Under the pieces are notes generated by a model. It was not told where the DNA came from. It worked only from the letters and a program-made list of their open reading frames with translations, and did not search any database. A DNA stretch of 64,000 bases, taken from NCBI RefSeq assembly GCF_029626155.1, contig NZ_JARUBL010000001.1:6724501-6788500 (forward strand), written 5' to 3'. The position numbers and the translations under genes are program-made. Source of the DNA: Solwaraspora sp. WMMD1047 (lineage in GTDB: Bacteria; Actinomycetota; Actinomycetes; Mycobacteriales; Micromonosporaceae). Positions 1-5,892 of this stretch are shown in pieces. Each line of letters opens with the position of its first letter. The stretch's first letter is position 1.

Positions 1-247
1 CGACCCGCCGCCCCACCTCGCTGCCGGAGATGAAGAGCAGCCGGTCGGCGCCGACGAAGGCCGGGGCGAGCGTCTCCGGCCGGTCGTAGTCCGCCTCGCG
101 CACCTGCACCCCGGCTGCGGCAAGATCGGCGGCCTTGCCCGGGTCGCGTACCGCGGCGACGATCTCCCCGGCCGGCACACCCCGGTCCAGCAACGACCGC
201 ACGACAAGTCGGCCAAGATGACCGGTAGCTGCGGTAACAGTGATCAT
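1..247 (-). CDS. NAD(P)-binding SDR / NmrA-QorB-like oxidoreductase (C-terminal part outside window)
   Basis: The reading frame opens with ATG at 247 and stays open to the window edge, so only the first ~82 residues are present. It begins MITVTAATGHLGRLVVRSLL, a Rossmann strand with the G-x-x-G-x-x-G-like TAATGHLG nucleotide-binding loop. This is followed by VAAVRDPGKA and a second strand ending in an Asp (EADYD), the usual layout of atypical short-chain dehydrogenases of the NmrA/QorB type. Such proteins reduce quinones or act as redox sensors; the substrate cannot be told. It is transcribed divergently from the HxlR regulator at 381, a very common pairing in which the regulator controls the oxidoreductase. 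Confidence 0.85.
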   Translation of the reverse strand, partial: MITVTAATGHLGRLVVRSLLDRGVPAGEIVAAVRDPGKAADLAAAGVQVREADYDRPETLAPAFVGADRLLFISGSEVGRRV

Positions 248-308
248 CTGCTAACTCCCCTGAGTTCTTTCGCGGACCCCATGACCCGCACCCCAGCCAG
301 CATGCACT

Positions 309-322
309 AACTTTTCGAAAGT
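309..322. promoter_or_regulatory. Candidate HxlR operator in the divergent promoter
   Basis: The 133-bp gap between the SDR and HxlR genes holds an AT-rich patch with the 8-bp palindrome TTTCGAAA (313-320), flanked by partly symmetric bases (ACTTT...AAAGT). HxlR-family regulators bind short dyads in such divergent gaps, so autoregulation plus SDR control is plausible. This is position-based inference only. Confidence 0.25.
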
Positions 323-380
323 ACAATCCTGATGTGAGCGCCGTCATCTGGAAAGCACTTGCCGAGAGGGCTATGGTGGC

Positions 381-851
381 GTGGTGAGCAGTGCGACCGA
401 CGTCGACTTCGAACACGCCGCTGGCAACCACGCCGCCGCGGTTGGCCCCACAGCTGCGAACGGCCCCGCCGGCGCGAGCGATCCGTCGGACGAACTGGTC
501 AGCGATGTGTTCGCCCGCGCCTGCCCGTCCCGTCGCACGCTGGAGAACGTGGCCGGCAAGTGGGGAATCCTGGCTCTGGTCGCCCTCGCCGAGGGCACCT
601 ACCGGTTCAACGCGCTACGCCGACGGGTCGACGGGGTCAGCGAGAAGATGCTCTCCCAGACCCTGCACGCACTGGAACGCGACGGCCTGGTCAGCCGCGC
701 CGTGCAGGCCACCATCCCGCCGCACGTCGAGTACAGCCTCACCCCAGCCGGCCTGCGAGTCGCCACCAAGCTCCGCGAGCTGATCGACCTCGTCGAGGCC
801 GAGATGCCCACAATCCTCACCGCCCAGACCAACTACGACGCCAACCGCTAG
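381..851 (+). CDS. HxlR-family winged-helix transcriptional regulator
   Basis: 156 residues. The first ~45 are Ala/Gly-rich and may be over-extended. The HxlR core follows at about 48-150: CPSRRTLENVAGKWGILAL, then FNALRRRVDGVSEKMLSQTL as the recognition helix, then the LERDGLVSR wing and an EYSLTPAG strand. These are hallmark HxlR sequences, including the N-terminal Cys (CPSR) that some redox-sensing members use. GTG at 381 was chosen because it lies downstream of a GAGAGGG-like ribosome site; GTG 384 is equally possible. The divergent SDR upstream is the likely target, suggesting electrophile, aldehyde or quinone sensing (inference). Confidence 0.88.
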   Translation: MVSSATDVDFEHAAGNHAAAVGPTAANGPAGASDPSDELVSDVFARACPSRRTLENVAGKWGILALVALAEGTYRFNALRRRVDGVSEKMLSQTLHALERDGLVSRAVQATIPPHVEYSLTPAGLRVATKLRELIDLVEAEMPTILTAQTNYDANR

Positions 852-925
852 TTCCCGGGGTCCGGTCGGGACATCCCTTCTGCGATTCGTAGACGCGACT
901 TCTCGGCAGACTAGAATTCTGGTCT

Positions 926-1212
926 ATGACAGCGCTGCCGCTGTCCGAAGCGAAGGCCAGACTTTCTGAGGTGGCCGAAGAGGTCGACCGCACCCACGAC
1001 CGCGTCCACATCACGCGTAATGGCCGCGAATATGTCTGATCTCCGCCGAGGACCTTGAGTCACTGGAAGCCACGATCGAACTGCTCTCCGACCCCGCCGC
1101 CCTTACCCGGATTCGGGAGGCCGAAGCGGCGCTCGCCAGGGGCGAGAGCACCAGCGCCGAGGAGATGGCTCACCTGATGGCGCAACGGCGGGCTCGTGAA
1201 CAGGCCGCCTGA
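926..1212 (+). pseudogene. Phd/YefM-type antitoxin, frame broken at ~1034
   Basis: ATG at 926 starts a typical Phd/YefM N-terminus (MTALPLSEAKARLSEVAEEV...ITRNGREYV), but the frame stops at TGA 1037-1039 after 37 codons. The missing half continues at once in another frame from about 1036 (LISAEDLESLEATIELL...) and ends at TGA 1210-1212. Joined, the two parts give a normal ~95-residue antitoxin: beta-rich DNA-binding half, then the helical toxin-neutralising tail with AEEMAHLMAQRRAREQAA. One missing base near 1034-1036 explains everything. The toxin gene overlaps its 3' end by 17 bp and is intact. The cause may be a sequencing error, a real mutation or recoding. Confidence 0.75.
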
Positions 1213-1513
1213 GGAGCAGAACCCGGCCGGCGAGTCGAACTGGCCCGAGCACTACACGGTGATCCTGGCCCCCGGCGCGAGGCGCGCCCTGACCGACGGG
1301 CTCCCTTCGGGTGCCGCCTTCGCCGGGTGGGAATTCATCAACGGACCACTCCGTCGAAAGCCGCATCGGGTGGGTGCTCGACTGAACGCCCCGTTCGACG
1401 GCCTCTGGCACGCCAGGCGAGGCGAGTACCGCGTCCGATATCACATCGACGAGAAGCGGCGCGAGATCCACGTCCTCGACGTCGCCCACCGTCGTGACAC
1501 CTATCGCCGCTGA
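1196..1513 (+). CDS. RelE/ParE-family toxin
   Basis: 105 residues starting at GTG 1196 inside the last codons of the antitoxin, the normal overlap in such operons. The N-terminal ~18 residues are extra; the fold starts at HYTVILAPGARRALTDGLP. The C-terminal half has the RelE signature: LNAPFDGLWHARRGEYRVRY, then HIDEKRREIHVLDVAHRRD. The basic residues in WHARRGEYRVRY and the C-terminal HRRDTYRR match the mRNA-cleaving, ribosome-bound toxins of this family. It should be co-transcribed with the antitoxin at 926. If that frame is truly broken, the toxin must be neutralised some other way or be inactive itself. Confidence 0.82.
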   Translation: MNRPPEEQNPAGESNWPEHYTVILAPGARRALTDGLPSGAAFAGWEFINGPLRRKPHRVGARLNAPFDGLWHARRGEYRVRYHIDEKRREIHVLDVAHRRDTYRR

Positions 1514-1589
1514 CCCGGGTCCGGAGAATAATCTTGGTAGCGGATGGCCCCCGGAGGGGCCGAAAACTATCAAGATCGCTGATTGGCGG

Positions 1590-1820
1590 TTATGCGGTGG
1601 TGCGGTAGGTCACGTAGCGGCCATGGGCGGGGTGGGCGGAGATGAGTTCGCGGTGGTGTAGCAGCTCCAGTGCCCTGCTCACCGTGCCGAGGCTGACGTA
1701 GTAGGTGTTGGCGAGCTGACTCGCGGAGGGCAGCCTGGTGCCCGGCGGCAGCTCACCGCTCTTGATCTGTTCGGTGTAGTCGTCGACGATCTGCCGGAAC
1801 GACGGCCTTGTTGTGGACAT
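1590..1820 (-). CDS. GntR-type mini-regulator (winged helix only), copy 1
   Basis: 76 residues from ATG 1820. It consists of a single GntR winged-helix domain: FRQIVDDYTEQIKSGELPPG, then TRLPSASQLANTYYVSLGTV, ending in a HGRYVTYR wing. There is no effector-binding domain, whereas ordinary GntR proteins are 230-350 residues. It is a close paralogue of the 76-residue protein at 2181-2411 (same length, same EQIKSGEL core, same start MST). Small GntR proteins of this sort in actinomycetes are often plasmid- or phage-like repressors or local autoregulators; the target here is unknown. An upstream motif is shared with copy 2. Confidence 0.82.
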   Translation of the reverse strand: MSTTRPSFRQIVDDYTEQIKSGELPPGTRLPSASQLANTYYVSLGTVSRALELLHHRELISAHPAHGRYVTYRTTA

Positions 1821-1860
1821 CAGAGCCTCCAGTCGGCGCAGCCCATCGATGATGCCGCAC

Positions 1861-1878
1861 CTACTAGAGCAACTACAA
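1861..1878. promoter_or_regulatory. Operator-like motif upstream of mini-GntR copy 1
   Basis: CTACTAGAGCAACTACAA lies 41 bp before the start codon of copy 1. It matches 14 of 18 bases of CTACTGTAGCTACTGCAA at 2455-2472, which lies 44 bp before copy 2. Shared placement in front of two paralogous repressors suggests an autoregulatory operator overlapping the promoter; this is inferred. Confidence 0.45.
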
Positions 1879-1973
1879 CAACCGCCCCACCTCCCGGTCA
1901 CTTCCGCCGCCGACGTCCCCCACCCATAAGCCGCAGATCGACCATCCACCCGGCCGCCCACACCCCGATCCCT

Positions 1974-2036
1974 TGATGATCTGAGCGCTACTGCTGTTAA
2001 AACCCGCCGGTAACAGCAGTAGCGCTCAGATCATCA
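1974..2036. repeat. Perfect 26-bp inverted repeat with 11-nt loop
   Basis: The left arm (1974-1999, beginning TGATGATCTGAGCGCTACTG) and the right arm (2011-2036) are exact reverse complements, separated by an 11-nt loop (2000-2010). Arms of 26 bp without a mismatch are far longer than an ordinary intrinsic terminator needs, and no T-run follows on either side. It may be a bidirectional terminator, a small dispersed palindromic element or a site for a DNA-binding protein. Confidence 0.9.
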
Positions 2037-2180
2037 CCACTCCCCCACGACAACGCCTACACCGTCGTGTGTGTCGAGTCCACGATCGAGTCGCGCTGAA
2101 CAATTCAGATGGGTGCGCTGATCACGACTGGCTGCGCCACGAGCGAGGTGGCACCGATCGAGCGACGACTTCGCCCCGAC

Positions 2181-2411
2181 CTACTCGCCGGAGTGATCCG
2201 CGACGAAGGTGCCTCGCCCGGGGTGTCCGATGATCAGGTCGCGTTCGTGCAGCAGGGAAAGCGCACGGTAGGCGGTGCCCATGCTCACGTTGTAGGACCC
2301 GGCGATCTCGCGGGTCGAGGGAAGCTTGGCGCCAGGAGCGAGCTCCCCACTCTTGATCTGCTCGGTGATGTCGGCGGCGATGCGCCGGAATGGCGGTTGC
2401 GCTGTGGACAT
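2181..2411 (-). CDS. GntR-type mini-regulator (winged helix only), copy 2
   Basis: 76 residues from ATG 2411, a stand-alone GntR winged helix: FRRIAADITEQIKSGELAPG, then KLPSTREIAGSYNVSMGTAY as the helix-turn-helix, and HPGRGTFVAD as the wing. It has no ligand domain. It is paralogous to 1590-1820 and reads in the same direction, so the pair looks like a tandem duplication separated by ~360 bp. It is divergent from the small coupled ORF pair starting at 2754, which would be its natural target together with its own promoter (inference). Confidence 0.83.
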   Translation of the reverse strand: MSTAQPPFRRIAADITEQIKSGELAPGAKLPSTREIAGSYNVSMGTAYRALSLLHERDLIIGHPGRGTFVADHSGE

Positions 2412-2753
2412 TGAGGTGTCTCCGGTCGGTTCGGCACCTCAGATCATGCCCTACCTACTGTAGCTACTGCAATAGCTCGGGAAACTCAGCTAACTTGAGG
2501 GCTAGACCTTGCCTAGCTACTAAGGTAGGTTGACGACTGGCACGCTCCGGCGGTTCGGCAAATCTGCTGGTGGCGGCGCCGCAGCCGGGGCGGATCGCGT
2601 TTGACGGGTACCCGTCCCGGCACCGCAGGTGTGCTCCGTGGCCGTACCGCCGATCAGGGCTGCGGTCGCAGGGCCGGGCGGCCCGGTCCCGTCTCCCCCT
2701 ATCCGAGGATCGGGCCGCCCATCCACCATCGCCGACAGGAAGGGTGATGCACC
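2412..2753. other. Divergent control region between mini-GntR copy 2 and the 2754/2861 ORF pair
   Basis: About 340 bp with no supported gene. The first ~120 bp are AT-richer and carry several CTACT/TAGCTACT-like elements (2455-2472, 2512-2528), then the sequence becomes GC-rich. An AGGAAGGG ribosome-binding sequence at 2737-2744 precedes the GTG at 2754. Confidence 0.5.
2455..2472. promoter_or_regulatory. Operator-like motif upstream of mini-GntR copy 2
   Basis: CTACTGTAGCTACTGCAA is the counterpart of the motif at 1861-1878 (14/18 identical). It sits 44 bp before the copy 2 start codon. A looser relative, TAGCTACTAAGGTAGG, follows at about 2513-2528 and could serve the divergent gene. Confidence 0.45.
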
Positions 2754-2864
2754 GTGCGCAGACTCCTCCGCCGCCTCGTCAACAGAGTCCGGTCCCGACC
2801 CCGGACCGGCCACTCACCACCCCGGCGCCCGCACAACTCCGGCGGCCACTGGACCCGGTCATGA
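2754..2864 (+). CDS. Possible 36-residue basic peptide, ATGA-coupled to the next gene
   Basis: GTG at 2754 lies 9 nt after an AGGAAGGG ribosome site and encodes a very Arg-rich peptide beginning MRRLLRRLVNRVRSRPRTG. Its TGA (2862-2864) overlaps the ATG of the next frame (2861) in the classic ATGA arrangement of translational coupling. It may be a genuine small protein. Alternatively it may be the original N-terminus of the downstream protein, separated by a frameshift. I do not recognise a family. Confidence 0.4.
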   Translation: MRRLLRRLVNRVRSRPRTGHSPPRRPHNSGGHWTRS

Positions 2865-3289
2865 CCGGCGACTCCGCAGCAGCGGCAACCACCGGCACCG
2901 GCCCAGCCGACAGCAGCCCGACGGACACCGGCCCATCCAGAAACGCCTTAACCGGCGGCGCCGCAACCGGCGGCGCCCCAACCGGCGGCGCCCCAACCGG
3001 CGGCGCCCCAACCGGCGGCGGACGGTACGTCATTCATCTCATGGTGACCAGCGCTGATCTGGCGGCGGCGCGACAGCTTGCCATTGAGCTGACCCGGTCG
3101 CTGCGATTCGCGCCCGAGCTGTCCCGCACCGAGACGACGGTCTCCGCGGAGTGCGACCAACTCGTACAGCATCGGGTTTTCTGCGACCGGTTGCTCGACG
3201 CCGGCCGGCGCTGCCTCCTGGCGGCCGACCACCCCGCCGCCTGCCTGGCGGAAAGCCCCCGCCAACGCATCTCCCGCCACTCCATCTGA
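2861..3289 (+). CDS. Hypothetical protein with TGGAP repeats and a conserved-looking C-terminal domain
   Basis: 142 residues from ATG 2861. Residues 1-55 are a Thr/Gly/Ala/Pro linker ending in four TGGAx repeats encoded by near-identical 15-nt units. Residues ~56-130 look like a folded domain: RYVIHLMVTSADLAAARQLA, then TTVSAECDQLVQHRVFCDRL, then DAGRRCLLAADHPAAC. The spaced Cys residues and the RYVIHLMVTSADLAAARQ strand-helix resemble small uncharacterised actinomycete proteins. The frame is open further upstream (ATG 2747, only 3 nt after the ribosome site), so the start is uncertain. It is divergent from mini-GntR copy 2 and terminated by the hairpin at 3302-3351. Confidence 0.6.
   Translation: MTGDSAAAATTGTGPADSSPTDTGPSRNALTGGAATGGAPTGGAPTGGAPTGGGRYVIHLMVTSADLAAARQLAIELTRSLRFAPELSRTETTVSAECDQLVQHRVFCDRLLDAGRRCLLAADHPAACLAESPRQRISRHSI
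2951..3021 (+). repeat. 15-nt tandem repeat, four copies
   Basis: Unit ACCGGCGGCGCCCCA at 2951, 2966, 2981 and 2996 (the first copy has one change), plus a partial fifth copy. The units are in frame and encode Thr-Gly-Gly-Ala-Pro, so copy-number change alters linker length without a frameshift. Confidence 0.9.
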
Positions 3290-3301
3290 CTGAACCCACA
3301 A

Positions 3302-3351
3302 GTGTTGAGACGCTGCGTTGCCACTGGGACGACAACGCAGCGTCTCAACAC
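3302..3351. terminator. Perfect 19-bp stem-loop, probable bidirectional terminator
   Basis: GTGTTGAGACGCTGCGTTG (3302-3320) and its exact complement (3333-3351) flank a 12-nt loop. It lies between the stops of convergent genes (3289 on +, 3440 on -), where a shared terminator is expected. No T-run follows, which is normal in very GC-rich actinomycetes. Confidence 0.7.
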
Positions 3352-3439
3352 CACAAGGTCGACGGGGATTCGGCGTGAAAGGAGGCGCCGCCCGGGCCAG
3401 TTGTGGCCCGGGCGGCGACGACGTGATGCGGGAGACGGG

Positions 3440-3763
3440 TCAGGCGACGGTTACCGGGACCTCGTTGATGCCGCGGTTGGCGGTGACCTTGGCGTCTCCG
3501 TTGCCGGAGCGGGAGAGGGCGCGCAGCGTCCACGAACCCGGTGCGGCGAAGAAGCGGAACTGGCCGGCCGGTGAGGTGACCACCTCGGCGGTGAACTCGC
3601 CGGTCGAGTCGAGCAGCCGGACGTAGGCGCCGCCGACCGGGGCGCCGGTGCCGTCGCTGACCACGCCGGTGATCACGGTTTCCTTTTCCAGGTCCAGCCC
3701 GGCGGGCAGCGGCGCGGCCTGGTCGGGCGCGGCGCAGCCGTCGGCGGTAACGGGAGCGGTCAT
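3440..3763 (-). CDS. sseC: SseC-type DUF1416 protein
   Basis: 107 residues. ATG 3763 was chosen because GGGGAGG lies 10 nt upstream inside the end of the previous gene; GTG 3772 would overlap that stop. The core LDLEKETVITGVVSDGTGAP, then YVRLLDSTGEFTAEVVTS, then GQFRFFAAPGSWTLRAL closely resembles the M. tuberculosis SseC proteins as I remember them. It is a small carboxypeptidase-regulatory/Ig-like beta-sandwich (DUF1416). It starts 5 nt after the rhodanese gene stops, so the two form one operon, probably controlled by the Cys leader peptide at 4811-4888. A role in sulfur metabolism is inferred from this linkage; the biochemical function is not known. Confidence 0.88.
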   Translation of the reverse strand: MTAPVTADGCAAPDQAAPLPAGLDLEKETVITGVVSDGTGAPVGGAYVRLLDSTGEFTAEVVTSPAGQFRFFAAPGSWTLRALSRSGNGDAKVTANRGINEVPVTVA

Positions 3764-3768
3764 CGCGG

Positions 3769-4617
3769 TCACGCCTCCCCGGGCTCGTCGCCGAGCGCCA
3801 CCGGCACGCCGACCAGCGAGCCGTACTCGGTCCACGAGCCGTCGTAGTTCTTCACGTTCTGGTGGCCGAGCAGCTCCTTGAGCACGAACCAGGTGTGCGA
3901 CGAGCGCTCGCCGATCCGGCAGTAGGCGATGGTGTCCTTGTCGCCGTCCAGGCCGGCGTCGCCGTAGATGGCGCGCAGCTCGTCGTCGGACTTGAAGGTG
4001 CCGTCCTCGTTCGCCGCCTTCGACCACGGCACGCTGATCGCGGTCGGGATGTGGCCGCCGCGCTGCGCCTGCTCCTGCGGCAGGTGCGCCGGGGCGAGCA
4101 GCCGGCCGGCGTACTCGTCGGGCGAGCGGACGTCGACCAGGTTCTTGGTGCCGATCGCCGCCACCGCCTCGTCGCGGAACGCCCGGATGGTCAGGTCCGG
4201 GTCGCTGGCCACGTAGCTGGTCTCCGGCCGGGAAACCACGTCCTTGGTGAGCGGGCGGGCGTCCAGCTCCCACTTCTTGCGGCCGCCGTCGAGCAGCTTC
4301 ACGTCGCGGTGGCCGTAGAGCTTGAAGTACCAGTACGCGTACGCGGCGAACCAGTTGTTGTTGCCGCCGTACAGGATGACGGTGTCGTCGTTGCCGATCC
4401 CGCGGGACGAGAGCAGCGCCTCGAACTGGGCCTTGTTCACGAAGTCCCGGCGTACCGGGTCCTGCAGGTCGGTCTTCCAGTTCAGCTTGATCGCACCGGC
4501 GATGTGGCCGCCTTCGTAGGCGGTGGTGTCCTCGTCGACCTCGACGAAGACGACGCCGGGCGCGTCGAGGTTCTTCTCGGCCCAGTCGGCCGAAACGAGT
4601 GCGGTGTCGCGACTCAT
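3769..4617 (-). CDS. cysA2: Thiosulfate sulfurtransferase (tandem rhodanese), CysA2/SseA type
   Basis: 282 residues from ATG 4617, with GGGAG 7 nt upstream. There are two rhodanese domains. The inactive N-terminal one (about 5-130) contains the conserved LYGGNNNWFAAYAYWYFKLY. The catalytic C-terminal one (about 150-275) has the active-site loop CRIGERSS, whose Cys carries the persulfide, followed by VKNYDGSWTEYGSL. Such enzymes move sulfane sulfur from thiosulfate to cyanide or other thiol acceptors. Sequence and order (sseC immediately downstream) match the mycobacterial cysA2-sseC pair. The Cys-rich leader peptide 193 nt upstream predicts repression when cysteine is plentiful. Confidence 0.95.
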   Translation of the reverse strand: MSRDTALVSADWAEKNLDAPGVVFVEVDEDTTAYEGGHIAGAIKLNWKTDLQDPVRRDFVNKAQFEALLSSRGIGNDDTVILYGGNNNWFAAYAYWYFKLYGHRDVKLLDGGRKKWELDARPLTKDVVSRPETSYVASDPDLTIRAFRDEAVAAIGTKNLVDVRSPDEYAGRLLAPAHLPQEQAQRGGHIPTAISVPWSKAANEDGTFKSDDELRAIYGDAGLDGDKDTIAYCRIGERSSHTWFVLKELLGHQNVKNYDGSWTEYGSLVGVPVALGDEPGEA

Positions 4618-4810
4618 CAGATCACTCCCTGGTAGCTGCCCACCGGCCGGGATTCGTGGCCGGCGGCATGGACGTTGGTCAGTGAGTCGGCGTGGAGATC
4701 GGAAGTTCGGTCGCACCACGCCGGACCCATAGGACGGATCACGGGTTCCGTGCGACGGCGCCGCTGCCGGGCGTGCGATCAGAGGGTACGCAGGAGAAGC
4801 AGCCCCGCCG

Positions 4811-4888
4811 TCAGATGACGGGGCGACACAGGCAGGTGGCCACGCGGCACAGGTCGACCGCGCGCCGTTTGGTGAGGAGCGTCCCCAT
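4811..4888 (-). CDS. Cys-rich regulatory leader peptide (Ms5788A type) of the rhodanese operon
   Basis: A 25-codon frame, ATG 4888 to TGA 4811, encodes MGTLLTKRRAVDLCRVATCL followed by CRPVI. The basic KRRAVDLCRVATCLC core with three Cys codons close together (positions 14, 19, 21) matches the leader peptides that act as cysteine-responsive attenuators in mycobacteria and other actinomycetes, there also in front of thiosulfate sulfurtransferase genes. The idea is that ribosomes stall at Cys codons when cysteinyl-tRNA is scarce and let the downstream operon be expressed. It is 193 nt before cysA2 on the same strand. The long untranslated gap is where attenuating RNA structure would lie. Confidence 0.88.
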   Translation of the reverse strand: MGTLLTKRRAVDLCRVATCLCRPVI

Positions 4889-4974
4889 GGGGTGGGAGCT
4901 TACCAGCGATTTCGCCGGCCCCTACAGAGTCGGACGTCACGTTCCCGGATGGTGGTCGGCACCCACCGCAGCGG

Positions 4975-5778
4975 TCAGGCGACCGAATTGAGCGGCACGT
5001 CCCGGGCGGTGGCGGTGACCGCCAGCCCCTGCGGCAGGGTCTGTACGTCGCGAACCTGCAGCGCGAAGGGCATCTCGGGCACCGGCAGCTCGACGGAGAT
5101 CTGCTGGGCGTACGCGTTTATCGCCTGCCGGGCCACCTGGTTGTCCGGCAGCCCCTCGGCCGACAGGTCGTCGAAGCCGAGGAAGACCCGGCCCTCGTCG
5201 TCCACGGTCAGCTCGGCGGCGCCGTTGATGGTGAACTCCTGGCCGAGCACGGTCAGCGGCGCGCTCACCCGCAGCCGGCCCTGCTCCTCGCGCAGCGTCA
5301 GGCCGGGCTGGTTGATGAAGTCGGCCACCGTGTCGTAGGAGATGGTGCCGGTGCCCTCGACGGTCTCGGCGATCACCTCCCCCTCGCCGGTGCGCAGGGT
5401 GTCGATCGAGGCGAGCACGTTGCGGGCGTCGACGGTCAGCTCGGGCACCCGCAGCGACCGGCCCTGCACCGGGCCCCGCAGGTCACGGACGAGAATCGAG
5501 ATCGACTCGTACCGGCCGGCGACGACCTGGGTGAGGAACGGGAAGCCGCCGACCGTCACCTCCGGCGGGGAGGACTCGATCTCCTGCTTGGCGACCTCCT
5601 GGCGGATCTGGTCGGCGATCGCCCGCTCGGCGAAGCTGGCCGCCACCCGGTCGGCCACCACCAGCAGACCGGCCAGCACCACCAGCAGCACGATGAAGGT
5701 GATCAACACCTTCCGGCCGCGCCGGCGCCGCGGCCGGTCCCGGTGGGTCTCGTCGTACGCCGAGTAGCTGTCTGCCAC
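4975..5778 (-). CDS. DUF2993 (LmeA-like) secreted/anchored lipid-binding protein
   Basis: 267 residues from GTG 5778, preceded by AGGAGG. A short, very basic cytoplasmic N-terminus (RDRPRRRRGRK) leads into one membrane segment (VLITFIVLLVVLAGLLVVAD, ~23-45). The rest is an extracytoplasmic DUF2993 domain: RVAASFAERAIADQIRQEV, then VTVGGFPFLTQVVAGRYESI and FINQPGLTLREEQGRLRVSA. DUF2993 proteins such as mycobacterial LmeA bind phospholipid or phosphatidylinositol and affect lipoglycan length. That assignment is by family; the ligand here is unknown. It is followed by the membrane protein at 5893 on the same strand upstream. Confidence 0.85.
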   Translation of the reverse strand: MADSYSAYDETHRDRPRRRRGRKVLITFIVLLVVLAGLLVVADRVAASFAERAIADQIRQEVAKQEIESSPPEVTVGGFPFLTQVVAGRYESISILVRDLRGPVQGRSLRVPELTVDARNVLASIDTLRTGEGEVIAETVEGTGTISYDTVADFINQPGLTLREEQGRLRVSAPLTVLGQEFTINGAAELTVDDEGRVFLGFDDLSAEGLPDNQVARQAINAYAQQISVELPVPEMPFALQVRDVQTLPQGLAVTATARDVPLNSVA

Positions 5779-5892
5779 GCCGCCTCCTGCCGCTGTCCGC
5801 GCTGCCGGTCGGCCTCCGCCGCCGGTCGCGTCGGTGCAGTACCCGATTCGCCGGATTCCCAATCGGCTTTACGTGCCGGGACGGGCAGCGGA

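Larger units (their letters stand above)
1821..2180. other. Intergenic region between the two mini-GntR genes
   Basis: 360 bp without a convincing gene. It holds the upstream region of copy 1 (motif at 1861-1878), a perfect long inverted repeat at 1974-2036 and the 3' flank of copy 2. Local base composition is less GC-rich than the surroundings. Confidence 0.6.

Noticed and set aside
1030..1040. Programmed ribosomal frameshift in the antitoxin
   Set aside because: No slippery heptamer or clear downstream RNA structure is visible at TATGTCTGATC, so a simple indel is the plainer explanation; not fully excluded.
1974..2036. Insertion sequence or MITE
   Set aside because: No transposase, no target-site duplication that I can see, and the arms meet at an 11-nt loop, leaving no room for cargo.
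3440..4273. 277-residue frame that would fuse SseC to an upstream segment
   Set aside because: The N-terminal part is antiphase to the strongly supported rhodanese and is Arg/Pro/Gly-rich; SseC alone from ATG 3763 matches the family length.
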